64,000 nucleotides of DNA from Puffinus mauretanicus (Eukaryota > Chordata > Aves > Procellariiformes > Procellariidae). Of the stretch, positions 13,001 to 26,200 are shown piece after piece. Each line of letters opens with the position of its first letter. Within the stretch, counting starts at the first letter, position 1. The notes below the pieces were generated by a model. That model saw only the letters and a list, made by a program, of their open reading frames with translations. It was not told where the DNA came from and made no database searches. The DNA is taken from positions 868,001 to 932,000 of the forward strand of contig JAJKFH010003493.1 in NCBI GenBank assembly GCA_023333565.1, written 5' to 3'. The translations under genes were made by a program, and so were the position numbers.

Positions 13001-16000
13001 CCAAATGGTACCTTTGCCAAGACGAAGGTCTGGTTTCAACTGAACAAAAGCTGAACAACCATATTTGCATACAGAGCAATTCAGTTTTGCCAGTTCTCAC
13101 CTGCTAACTACGGCATGCTCGCATACAGAGGTGATCTACCTATGATGGGAAGACCACTTAGCTCCTACGATTTTCAGGGAGACATGAGGGCTTTGTGGCC
13201 GAGGTCAGTGATAAGCCCTTCCACAGACTGACTCTTCAGCAGGGAGCACCTTGGGCCTTGGGAGTACCTCGGGGGAAGCTGCTGAGTTTGGTCCCGGCAC
13301 CTCCAGATCTCCCACTGCCCAGGATCCAAGAGCAGTATTTCACTGGGTCTCCCTATCTCAACTTATCTAGTTGAGAACGCAGAACACAGAGAACAAGGGG
13401 AAAACCAGCTACTTTTGTAGATCCTGGCACGTGTAAGGTCGCAGAACAATGCAAGAAAGAACTTCTAAAAGCCTTCTAAAATTATTTCTAAAGCTGTCGG
13501 GACATGCATGTATTTATTTCTTTTAAAAATCCTATTCCGAGTCTTTGTAGAATTCTGTTCAGATACAGAAATCTACAAATAATGTTGGAAGTATCAAGAA
13601 TTATTTTTGAATGTCTGACTACCATTTAGAATACTTGATGGTTGATTAAGAACTGCTTTCAGTTACAGAGCACTCTTTTTATTAAGGTTTCTTTGATAAT
13701 TAGCTAGAACGTTGACATAGTAAAGAACTTTGTTTACAAAGATCTTTACAGGCCACATAATCTTTGCTGAAAAATAGTCAGTATCTAAGAAGAATGTTTG
13801 TCTTTAGTGTTTTTAATAGTTTTTTCCTCCAACTCTGTTTTATAACTTTACTACAAGATAATACGGGAAGCAGATGGAAACCAAAGTGAAACTGGGTAAC
13901 AGTTCACTTATCTCAGAATAAAGACTGGATAAATGATTTCTCTGTCTATCCAAAGAGTCAGAGAAGCATATGCAATAATCAGCACGTTAAAGTGTTGATT
14001 GTCAAACTTTAAAAGATAAGATACATTACCAGAAAATTAGTTACAGCAAAGCTGGTGGGGGTCCACCAAGAGATGTCCCGATACCTATACTTCTTAATTA
14101 AAAAAAAAGAAATAAAAAGCCAGGGTACTGCCCATTTTTATCTTAGAACACATTCATAGGTTAAAGAAATATTTGCTCCTCTGTGATGAAAATAAAAACT
14201 TGTCGGATTTTGACTCGAAGGGACAAACCACAATCTGGCATAACACAGAGCCACAGCTCTGCTCCATAAAGATAACAATTTTCTTCCACACCATTAAACC
14301 AGACAAGGTTAAATTTAACATTGTTAATCTCAGTGTCTGCAGACCTACAAACAGTGGACAACAAAACCAAAACACCATATTTAAGATACAATTGTTCTTT
14401 AAGTAGGCTAGAACACCCCTCCTCCCCCAAGTAGAGGTAGGCTGGTCTCTTCACTGTGCTGCATTCAAAATGAAATGGCAGAATCTGTGTGTCAGACTGC
14501 AAAAGTTTCAGTTACATATATATAAAGGAAAGACTTTATAGAAAAACCTGTAACACCTTGCCCCAAGCATTAAAAATAATCAGAAAGTTTGTGGGTTTTT
14601 TTTTTTTGGTGATTTAATAAAGGAGAACAACCAGGAAGCAGATTATATTTGTAGGGGACTTTTTAAAGGTGTGGTGTTTTTTTTTTTTTTACTTTAAATA
14701 TTTAAAAATATTAGCTACGTAATTATTTCTTTCAGCAAACATGAAACTCTTTCCATGTACAAAGCAAGAGAAGAACAAAAAGTGTTTGGGACTTATCTCC
14801 AGACAACCAGCTGCATGGAACCTGTGTTGGTATAACAATGCCAAGGGATCATCATTATTAATTTCAGTGTATGAACTGTATGTAGCATGAAGGCTATTTC
14901 TGAAAGTTCATTTTTTGCAGATTCAGATTATAACAATACTTGGTACTTTCCTATTGACTCACATTGCAAAGTATTGTGCAATTCATGTAATATTAGAACT
15001 GTAGTTTTATCAATTATAATTATGTATCTATTTTGCAGATGTTCTTGTACACAAAATAAATGAAATATTCCCCATTATCAAGACAAATTGGTCCTCTCAG
15101 GTCTGGCTCTAGTTTATTTAAAGACTTTACAATTTTACTACTTAAGAGAAAGTCCTACAGAGGTGTTATCTCACCATTTATATTTTCTCAACACTTATGA
15201 TACTGCTATCACACTCTTAAAATAAAAAAAAGCTTGTATCATGATCCAGACCAGGCTTACATTCTATTCCTGGGGTAGTTTTTTCTTCTTTACACAAAAA
15301 AGGAAATGGTTTTGTTCAACGTTTGGGTCATTCCTTGAACTCTACCACTGGGTGGAGAAAAGATGCCCAAGTAACAATGTGGATTTGGGGGGTGATGGTG
15401 GAAGGAGTAGGAAACAGTTCCCTTTATAATGTAATCAAGGACAAGATTTTAAAATCTATGTTTGTAAAATGTGTACAAAAACATTAAAATGATACAAAAC
15501 ACTATCAGCAACATTTTATGGCGAAGTTATTATGCTTTTAATTTTGTATTAAATTGTGATTTATTAGCTTGTTACTTTGAAGATTACTCAGTATGCACAG
15601 AACAGATTACTGGTGCATTTAATGAGCCAGAGGAAGTAGTAGGATGAACATGAAAAGATTGTTTTACATTGTAGAGTAGGAGCTATTTGATATTTCCAAC
15701 ACAGTACAAAAGAAAGCTTCTCTGTAGATTGATCATGGTTCAGTTAACATCACTGAATATCTAATACCTCCAACTCAATTAATTCTCACCTGATTAAGAT
15801 CAGTCTGATATTCAAACTAAATCATCTCTCCAGTCAAGTAGAAATCAATATTTCTGATTTTACTTTTAAATTACAATAACAAATAAAATGCATGCATCGT
15901 CAGTATGCCACGAGTAGCTTTCCTATTCTAGTCTACTATGGCATGCATAACACAGCTGATTAAAGAATTATTCTAATTTGAGCAACAATATATATAAGAC

Positions 16001-17197
16001 AGATTAATTTGAATAGAGGGAGATAGCATGAAATAATTAAATGCATCTTATATAGGGCAAAGAGAAACTTGACATAAAATAACCTTGATTCTTTCAAGTG
16101 AACCTCTGTTATCAGATCAAATACTTTGTCTCCACCAATATTCATTTGCTGTAACATAAAAATAATCATATACTTTCCATTTTCCTGCCCATCACCACCC
16201 CCGCAAAAAGCTGCTCCATTTCAGCTTTTGTAGCTTCAATATACTGCTGGGGCATCTGTCCTGGGGCAGATGATCAATATGTAGTAGCACACAATGCAGG
16301 ACTGGGGAGGAGACGATTCCAGGAATCCAGGAATTTTAGGAAAGGGATATTCACCGTGTTAAACATCTCTCCTCCTGCCCCATCTTTTCCAGGGCACTCT
16401 CAGCATGGAAAACCAGCTTTGTCTTAAAGCATACAATGCAAACACGGGATCCTCCAGTAGGCTACAGCATCTCTTGCACGCCAGTATGAAATGCTGAAAA
16501 GTCGTTCGTCTCGTGATTGAGAGGTGAACGTACAGCAGAAGAGAACTGTCAGGAAGGCAGATAGCACAACTGTGATCTGCAGAGGAAGAGTATTTCCCAA
16601 AAAACTAGAAACTGTTTCTCTAAACACGTTGCCTTGGGGCAAAGAATACGTGTTATCGATATCCTAGAAACAAACCTCAAGACTTTGCTTTAGGGGACAT
16701 TTACAATTAGAGATGAGAAAATAACATACTGCGTTAGACTGTATACAGTCTTTCTCAGAAGCCAGTAATAGCTGCTTCAAAAAAAAGGTGCCAGAAACTC
16801 TACATTATGGAAAAACATTTTCTCAAGTTAAGTTTCTTCCTAACCCCTATCAACTGTAAGCTTGGCTTATACCTTGAAGCATGAAGTTTTCACATGTCTT
16901 TCAAAACCCTTAAAATCATTTGCACAGTGGGTCTAAACTGACAAGCCTCCAAGAGAAGAGCAGGAAGAAAGAGGAAAAAACCACCCCAATACTAAAAAGG
17001 CATATGCTAGCCTGAATTCCTTCAACGTCTATCTGCCCCGGTGTCGTGGTTTAACCCGGCAGGCAGCCAAACACCACACAGCCACTCGCTCACTCCCCTC
17101 ACCCCTCAGTGGGATAGGGAGAGAATCGGAAGGGTAAGAGTGAGAAAACTCACGGGTTGAGATAAAGACAGTTTAATAGAACAGAAAAGGAAGGGAA

Positions 17198-17246
<49 letters not shown>

Positions 17247-20200
17247 GAAATAATAATAATAGAAATAATAATAATAGAAATAATAATAATAGAAATAATA
17301 ATAATAGAAATAATAATAATGGAAATAATAATAATAGAATATACAAAATGAGTGATGCACAATACAATTGCTCACCCGCGCTGACTGACAACCAAGTAGC
17401 GATCGCTACTTCCTGGAACACACCTACCATTCATACACTGAGCATGATGTCACATGATATGGAATACCCCGTTGGCCAGCTTGGCCAGCTGTCCCGGCTA
17501 TGCTCCCTCCCAGCCTCTTGTACACTTGGCAGAGCACGGAAGCTGAAAGTCCTTGACAATACGGTACTTAGCAACAACTAAAAACATCAGTGTGTTATCA
17601 ACATTCTTCTCATACTAAATCCAAAACACAGCACTAGGAAGAAATTTAACTATCCCAGCCGAAACCAGGATATCTGGCTTGCTTAAGTTCTGCTGAAATC
17701 CCAACTATTGCAATTGCAGTTATTTGTGCCATACCATGGATACCTTTTTCACTAGCAAGATTTCAAAATCCTGCTGCAAAAATTAATTGGCCTCAAAGTA
17801 TTCCTCGGCTAGATGTGGAATAGGCGAAAGCAGTAGGGAGGAAAGGCACCATGAGCAGATCAAAAATGTTTGGGGGTTGTTTTCTGTTGGGTTTGTTGTT
17901 TTTTTTTTTTTCCCCCCAGAACAATCCAGTTACTTTCTCTGTAAATGCCATCTACCTTCGCTTAGAAGCAAGAGTCTTCAAAGTTTTCATCTCTTAAATG
18001 CACAGATATTACAAGTTTCTGGTTTTGGTCAACTGCTCACACCAGACAAGAGCATTTCTTTTCTGAAATTAAGGCTTGGAAGGGGCTTTTCAAATTAATA
18101 TAGGAAATCAATGGCTTATTTAAACTTTCTGTTTCAAAAGTTATCAAAAAATTATTGGGTTGGTTTGTGTTTGGTTTGTTGGGTTTTTTTAGAAACCACA
18201 ATACCACACCAATTCTGCAAATACATGTAAGGCATGTAGAGATTCTCCAACATCACTTAATTCAAAACAGAAGTGATTGCTTAGCTGTTGATTTACTTTT
18301 TATTACAGAAACATTAACAGGGTTTCTGTGTTTTCAAACCCAACAATCATTAAAGACCGAATTTCTGGAAAAAAAAAAGAGAATTTTAAGAAACTAGCAT
18401 CAAGGAATGACAAATAAATCCCAGAAAGCCATGAACGATGAAGACACAGTCCCATTCCCATACGATGCAGAGGCTCACGCTGGGGGAACCTCTCTCACCA
18501 GACTCACTATAAATGCTCTGTATCTAAAATTTGCTCCCATACGGACTGAGAATTGCGGATGTTTGTCAGAGGTATATCCAGAAACCCCGAAGCAAGGCAC
18601 AGCCCCAAGCAACAGCAGGGAAGTACTTCTGTCTGTCCCAATTAACCCACACTTGTCCACAGCAGATTGTTGGGACTTTTTCTTCCTAATTTCATAATGC
18701 GCACTAAGAGACAGTGAATGAAACTGAAAAGCAGCAAGTTTAAGAAAGAGGAAAATTTTTTTGTTTTAAAAAAAAAACAAACAAACTGAGGAACACAGCC
18801 AAACACAGTAATTCAAGCCAACCCAATCAGTACAACTAAAAAAAAAAGCAAAAATACTTAAACCAGGTAACAAATACATGCCAGATTAAAGTAATTAGAC
18901 TTAAAAAACAGCATTCTGAAAAAAATATACACATGCAACCTCATGGTATTTTCAGCAGCTCTTAGTTCCACTGCTTGGACAAGGACAGCACAGCTCTCCT
19001 CATTCTACCTCTCTGTATCAGACTACACACATGAGATCTGATCAAAATTACTTTTGGGGTACGAGGGGTGGAAAGATGAAAGTTACTTTTCAGTTTGATA
19101 AGAACTCTGAATGCACACATAAACTTGACTAGGGAAAATGTTTTCCTAAGTAATCACAGAGCCAGAAAAGAAGATTTTTTTTAAAAAATGTACACCTTAA
19201 AATGTCAGATAGTACTTTCCTGACTATTGATGAATGCTGACAAAATGCTGTGGTAGACACCATTTATTAGTAATATGCCTTTAGTCACTAGAACTTGTTC
19301 AACAGAACTTGGACTTAAACAGCAATGGAGCTTTGGCACAGATGATGCAGAGAAATATCTACTTGTTAGCTTTAGTTAGCTTTAGTGTAGTGGGCACAAG
19401 CTTGACCTGATCTGATCTCCCATCCTGGATTTCCAGATTTGTCAGCATTTTTTGTATGCGTGTGTATACACACCTATCTATACATATGTGTACACACACA
19501 CGTGTGTGTGTGTATTTTACCCCAAACACACAGAAATATAGTACACTGTCACATTTATGAAGTTCCAGCAACCCAGCTCTTTAAGAGCTAAGAGACAAGT
19601 CATCCTGCCCGACTAAGCAGGACACCCAGAGCACAGCAGTACGAAGAAGAGGGTTATGTCCTCAGAAGACAAGGGAGAAATAGCAAGGTCACAACTATTA
19701 TGTATAAGGCTTTGCAGTGACAGGCAAGGCAGATTTAAGTGCTCAATGATGACAATCTGCTGGGCTATTCAGGCAGATTTGTCAAGAAAAGCAGATCTCC
19801 TTTTCTTCCCATTGAAATTACAAAAAAAGAAAAATTCCTTTTAAGCAAAGTAAACACAGTTGTTAAACAGCTTACTTGGGTAAATCATGATTTGTCTACT
19901 AAAGACACTTGCTTTAGGAATGTTCTTGTTAAGTACAAGCTCTGCCTTCTATATAAGGTTCCAGGTAAAGCGCGCCCAACGAGCACCTAGTTAAACTGCA
20001 CTGCTTTTAAACAATTGCTTCCTTTAAGACTGACTTGATCTAATTTTCCTCCCACCCTGCAGTAAGTATCCCTGACATCAAGCATTACCATACCAGGCAC
20101 TGGAAGAGGCAGAACTGGAACAAATGCAAGTTCCCCCATGGCTACTGTCTGTCACTGCCTGCTTCTATATAAACAAGTGCATCCAACTTGAGCTGCGCAG

Positions 20201-23200
20201 AGTAGCCTCACTGCTGCTTATCCTCCCACCTCCTTCGGGAGCTGCTGAGCCACTCAGGGAAGCTGAGAAGTTAGCATAACAGATGATTAAAAGAAACAAC
20301 ATACTCCTCCCTCTGTCCCATAGTGACTGACTCCTTAGCTAACTCCAAAGTTAAAAAAAAAAAATCTATTTATAAAAGACAGAGATTCACCGAGTGGCAG
20401 AAATAGCAGTAATGTCCTTCTACCACACGGTGGAGATAGAGCAGGTCATTTATGTAACTCTTGAAGAAGCAATTACACAGCTATTCCACCATGACACCAG
20501 CTCTAATTTACAGCATGTTGCTTCGGGAATATTTTTCTTCCCTCTCAGTTCAATTTACTGTATTTCCAAAAGTATGATTTTAATTCAAATTCCAATACCG
20601 AAGGTGGTGGTGGTGGTTGTTGTTAGCAGTAGTAGTAGTAGTAGTATTTCTCCCTCCTCTGAACGAAACAAAATATCCTCTAAGCAAAAGTGGAACTAAT
20701 TTCAGGGTTCCAGCTGGAGGGTGGGAGTAGGATGGGGCGTACAGAATAGGGTCAAAATTTCAGGCCGCCTGGGCACACCAACAAGGATATAATATTAAAG
20801 ATTAATACACTTATGCTCTTTTAAAAGAAGAAGTAACTTTCCCTTACAGGTCACAATTCATCCTATATTCCTTCCCAACCATCATTCCAACATCTCCAAA
20901 ACAGGCTGCCATGTACTTACCTTGGTTTGCAGTCTATGTTTAGTCTCTCTCTTTTTTCAAAAGTTACTAGCCTTCCGTATATGCCAGTGCGGAGGTGCGG
21001 GAAGAATTCCTGCTGAATGAGGTACTACTCAGCGTTTGTAAGGATGACAGAACCAGAAGCGCAAAACCAGAAAAAAAAAAAGATTGTGCTGTGTCTAGAT
21101 TCTGAACTGTATACTGAAGAGTAACTTGACATTTTGCAATGGTGGCCACAGTGTGATAAAATATGTATAATTACTTTTTCAAAAGAAAGTTCATCACTGT
21201 CCATGTAGGCAATCAGGATTTCAGACTTCCCTATTTATTTCATGCTTTTGAAGAGATGAGTTTTAACGATGTGACAAGAAAGCACACTATCAAAGCTTAG
21301 AAAGATCTGGAAATTTGGTAATAACTGTATAATATTTATCTTCCCTCTTCTGTAAATCAGTACTTGTTTTAAACAAATGACTGTGATAACCAGACAACTA
21401 AAAAGGCCTGAATATTAGGCAGCAAATAATCCAGCCACCATACTCTTCCTGTATCTTTGAAACTGTTGCACAAAAGCTTTTTCAAATGACAAAGCCCTAC
21501 AACTCAGTATTTTGTTCAGGTCCTGGAAAACTCTCCATGAGCTGGGAGCACCGCATGCTGCCCTGCAGGAACAAGGTGATTACGATTCTCCCCTTGATCA
21601 GGAACTCCCCCATGCCACACACCCTCCCCGAGCTAGTAATACACACTTTCTTCAAACTCTTCAGAGACATTAAACTGCACAGATGAGGCCAGTGCTATTC
21701 AGAACAATGCATGACTGGCAGCTTACTACAACCATATTTAGAGCAGTTCCATCCTGGACCAAAAGCTTGCATAAAGATAGGAACCAGCTCAGGTGCTTCT
21801 ACTCACAGAGTGAAACTGATCACAGAAGGGAGGAAAAAAAATCCTCAAAACAACCAACCCACCCTCCCCTCTGAAACTACTATGTCTTTTGGCCCGATGC
21901 ACAGCTTCCAGGAATCATTTACTGCCCAGGCAGACTGGGCATGGACATCAAGCATCAGAGAGCAGGAGAAGGCAGAACTGATGATGTAAGAGCTCTGCTG
22001 ATAAAGTCATTTGTTTTGACAAGGAAGCGCCAGGCTGAAGATGTGATGTCATGCCCAAGCATACAGCACATACAACCAAGCAGATGCTTCAGTGATGCTG
22101 CTGGCTGTCAGAACCAAACAGTACCAGGCCAAAGAATTCTACGTATACAAGGGGTTCTACTAATAAACCTGATTATACAGAGAAACTAAGATATGTGGCC
22201 ATTTCTCCATAGCAAAGGATATAATTTTGAAGACAGTCAAATGAAATACTTGTAGACAGAGGATTTACAAACAAGCCTTTGACAAATCCACAGAGCAAAA
22301 CAAAATGCACGAGGAACTCTTCGTCAGCTATGAAAGTCCCTCAAAGAAAAAGGAACTGTTCTTCAGTGTAAGGCTTAATGGGCAAATGGCATAAAAATCT
22401 GTATAACACCATAGACATTGGCACTAATCCAGAGTTAGTTTGGTATAATGAAGCCTCGGGGACAGTGCTCTAACTTCTGACAGTCGACTACACTCTGTTC
22501 CTCAAGCTGTATGCACACATGTACTCGCAGGAGGTGCTTGTTTAACTGCATCTATTCTGCCTGCTCCAAATATCTTGTTTCTGATGCAAAAAGAATTTAG
22601 AGTAATACAGTCTCAACACTGTTATGAAAGAAACAGCAAAAATAATCACATAAATGTGGTTTCCCTATTTAGAAAAACAACTGCACTTTGAAGAATTTAT
22701 TTAGCAATTCTTTAAACAAATATTAGCAATGCAGCTGCTACAAAACCGTTGGCAAAGAAGGCATTAGAAGTTTAGATGGGGAGAAATATATATGTGGCTT
22801 TAGTTTAGAAGCCATTTTAGTCACACTTTTTCCCATGGCATGAGGATACTTCTTATGAAATATCATATGCTGCCCAAATAAACAAGAACTACTCGGTTTT
22901 TGTCAACTGCTTTCTAAACAAGTTCAGTCACAGGATCCATAAACAGGGCTCAAGCTGCTGTAAGGCAAGATGTGACAGAAGACCCCTGTGCATTAGCCAC
23001 TGGCAGCTGAGGACGCCAAGAATTCAAAGCAGCATTCAGTGGCTAGGACATAAGCAGAAACTGACTGAGGGTCTCAAAAGCTGCCATCACCAGGGCCTTC
23101 TCGGCAGCACCATTACATCCCTGTGTAACCTTTTGTCTTCCACGTCTACTTAGGACTCAAAGGTCTTTGGGGTGTATCCCGACTTCTACGTAAGGACCAT

Positions 23201-26200
23201 TCCTGGTTGGGACCTCTCAGTGCTATGACTGGATGACCATGAGTACCTTTTCCACTGGTAGACTGAAATCACAAGAACATAACATGGCTAAAAATTTTTC
23301 CTCCATTTTCTGAGTTCTGAACTAAATGAGCTTTACCCACTGAATGCAGATGTACACATGCCTCCACCACCACAGATTTGTCAGTATGTAAGTTTTTCCA
23401 AAGACTTCTCTCACCTTTATTCTGAAAGAAAAAAAACCCACCCAAAAGCTAGCATATGCTGTATTAACGTAAAACCCCTAGAGGGCAACTAAGCTTCAAT
23501 TTCAACCTGCATTAATATTCAGCTCCTTAACTAGTTTACAGATTATGTAAACTATTTCCTTCAACCTTGGGTTTTTTTTCCCCTCATTTAAAAGAAATGA
23601 ATCCTTTTCATTCTCAAATCACATTACTGCTGCCTATTTAGTGTAAGTTAATCACTACTGCCCAACCAGAGACTGAGTTCTCAACTCAACAAAGCTCAAA
23701 TGTGTGCAAAAGAGAACAATAAAGAAAACACATGCAAGGGCCTCATTTAAACAAAGACAGAAAACAAGCATATGAAAGTCTGAAATCACCTTCTTTGCAT
23801 TGAAGACCTTTAACAATACATCTTGTTTATTATTCAGCTTAGTATTAATTTATTGCATGGCATCTGTTTTCTTGTACAGCAGGCTGGTTGCAAGTCTCAG
23901 ATTTATGAATTTAAGTTTATACTGTTGGGATTATTGCCTGTTTTCCCCTACATACTATGATTTCAGCCTTATATATTGTAAGTATTTGGGGACAAAAAAA
24001 GAAGTGATGAAACAGGAAGTAAGATGTCAAATTAGTTATGGAAAATAGTTTCATTTATTCTTCAGTCTTCAACTAGAGTCCGGGCCTGCTGCTAGTGGTG
24101 AAGTAATTGGGTCCATAAAAGTAAAAAATCTTCACTCGATTCCAAGTGTTCTCCCCAAATATTGGTAACTCCACTGTCCAGCTGTGATTTGTTTATAACG
24201 AAGTAGCAGGCATCAAGTGCCTTTCCCCTACTTTCCACCAAATCTTGGTGGGAGCTGAAAGGCACTTACTACCCTGCCAGTCCACATCTGCACAGACCCT
24301 GCAGACACACTGATGTTTAACGTTAGAGGAGGCACGAACAAATCAATGGGACTCCCAAGCAATGTGCAAGCAACCTGAGACAGGGAGGAAAAAAACAGCT
24401 CAAAGGAATCCTTAGCAAATGCTCACAAAGCCCAAGGGTTTCTATATGGCTTTTGTAGGAGATCAAATACCCTAACAAAAATTTATAGCATAGCCATCCT
24501 TGCTTTATACATACCAATGCAATGCCGTATATGCATTGACCATGATAGTTCTCCTTCATATATGGTCTTATCCTCATTTACATGTGTAAACAGAGAATAA
24601 AAATGACTACCAGTGGAATTCACTTTACCTAATTTTAGGCACCTAGAATTTACATGTCTCACCTAAAGCTGATTCTGGAAGTACCTTGCTTTCCTTCTTC
24701 TTGCCTTGACACAAAACAGAGAGAGAGACAGAGTGAGCGCAAGGTACTTCCAGAATGCAGTTAAGTCCCACCTAAGAGATTTAAACAGGATGACTGGTTT
24801 AGACTAGACATAACTTTCAGATGACTAGAACTGGGATGAAATGTCTCCCATCCTACATGACTTAACAAGCTTTGAAAGACTGCGGAAGGGAGAAGATGAG
24901 GGCTAGACACTGTTTCTTATTCACATTCATCCCCTTTGATTGCTTGAAATAGAACAAGCTTTAGGTGATCATTCTGACTTTTTGCCACAAGTTCAGCCAA
25001 GGCTTAGAGACTTGACCACTGGAGAATTGTTAGTACAAAACCTGCCCTAGTAAAAAGTTATTGTGCAATCAGATAGGGTTTGGACACACACTACCCTATC
25101 TCCTTACATGGATGCCTATAGCACATGGTAGAACCTAAACTTTAGTATACCAACCTTGTAATCAAACTTAAGACATTGACTATATTGCATTAGAAACTAG
25201 GGAATTCTACCTGCTTCACATAAAGCAATTATAGTTACTGTTACAATTTACCCTTTATGTGAAATGCATCTAGGACGACCTGAAATACAGTAAAGCAAAC
25301 ACTAAATTACCTTTAAGTACTTTTAACATACTCACAGAGGTGATTTTTTCTCCTCCTTATCAGAGTGGCTGAATTAGCTTTCAGGCAAGTCTGATCACTG
25401 CAACTCAAACATTAGGGCAACGAAGATAAGTAAAGTCAGGTCTGGAACAAACAGCACTGCACTGAGACCACTGCTTACGCCTCAGAGCGAAAATACTTTT
25501 GTGAAATACAAGCCTTGGGTAAGACCACGGGATCAGAATTAGGTTGCCTGTGAAATGTTGCATCAGTTTCCTAAGCAAAACTAGTTATCATCTAGAAAAG
25601 AACTTCATTCTGTAGTCATGCCAGTCCAGCAGTTTTCCACAGAGACGATAATATATTTTTGCATTTAAATATCCAACATGGAATCCTACCTTTCATTAAC
25701 AATAGCAGTAATGAGACACTAAATAAATTCAGGTACAGAAATGCATATTTGAATATGTAAGTAGTTATCTAGAAGAGAACGGAACTAGCATATTTAACTT
25801 AGGGAAAAAAAAAAAATTAATTACATGCCATGTTTTCCTGAATTGATATTTAAACAGCAAGACCAGAAGAGAAAAAGATGAGACCAGAGCTATTCATCTG
25901 AATTACTAGCTATTCATCTCTATTAGAAAGAGAAAGCTGAAGAACCATTAGTTCTATTACTCAACAGCAATGAAGCATCATTAGATGTAGATAATATAAA
26001 ATATTTTAAACATGGGATATTGGATAGAAGTCATTGAAGACACCACAGAAGCTTTGAGCTCTGTTAGTACCCTGTTAAAGACTAATTAGTTAGTTAATTA
26101 CTAATTAATTAGTAATTAAATCTTTGGTTATATAACCCCAAACAGTATATATTCTTTTATATTCTTCTTTTCCATATTCTATGGAAAGCAATGGTAAGTT

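Noticed and set aside
12658..13020. 120-codon open frame on the minus strand in intron 2
   Set aside because: No known motif was seen and the flanks lack convincing splice sites in a conserved frame. It cannot be separated from chance without a search.
17106..17430. Tyrosine-, isoleucine- or leucine-rich open frames on the minus strand
   Set aside because: They are translations of the TTA microsatellite inside the LTR; all three frames of the repeat are open.
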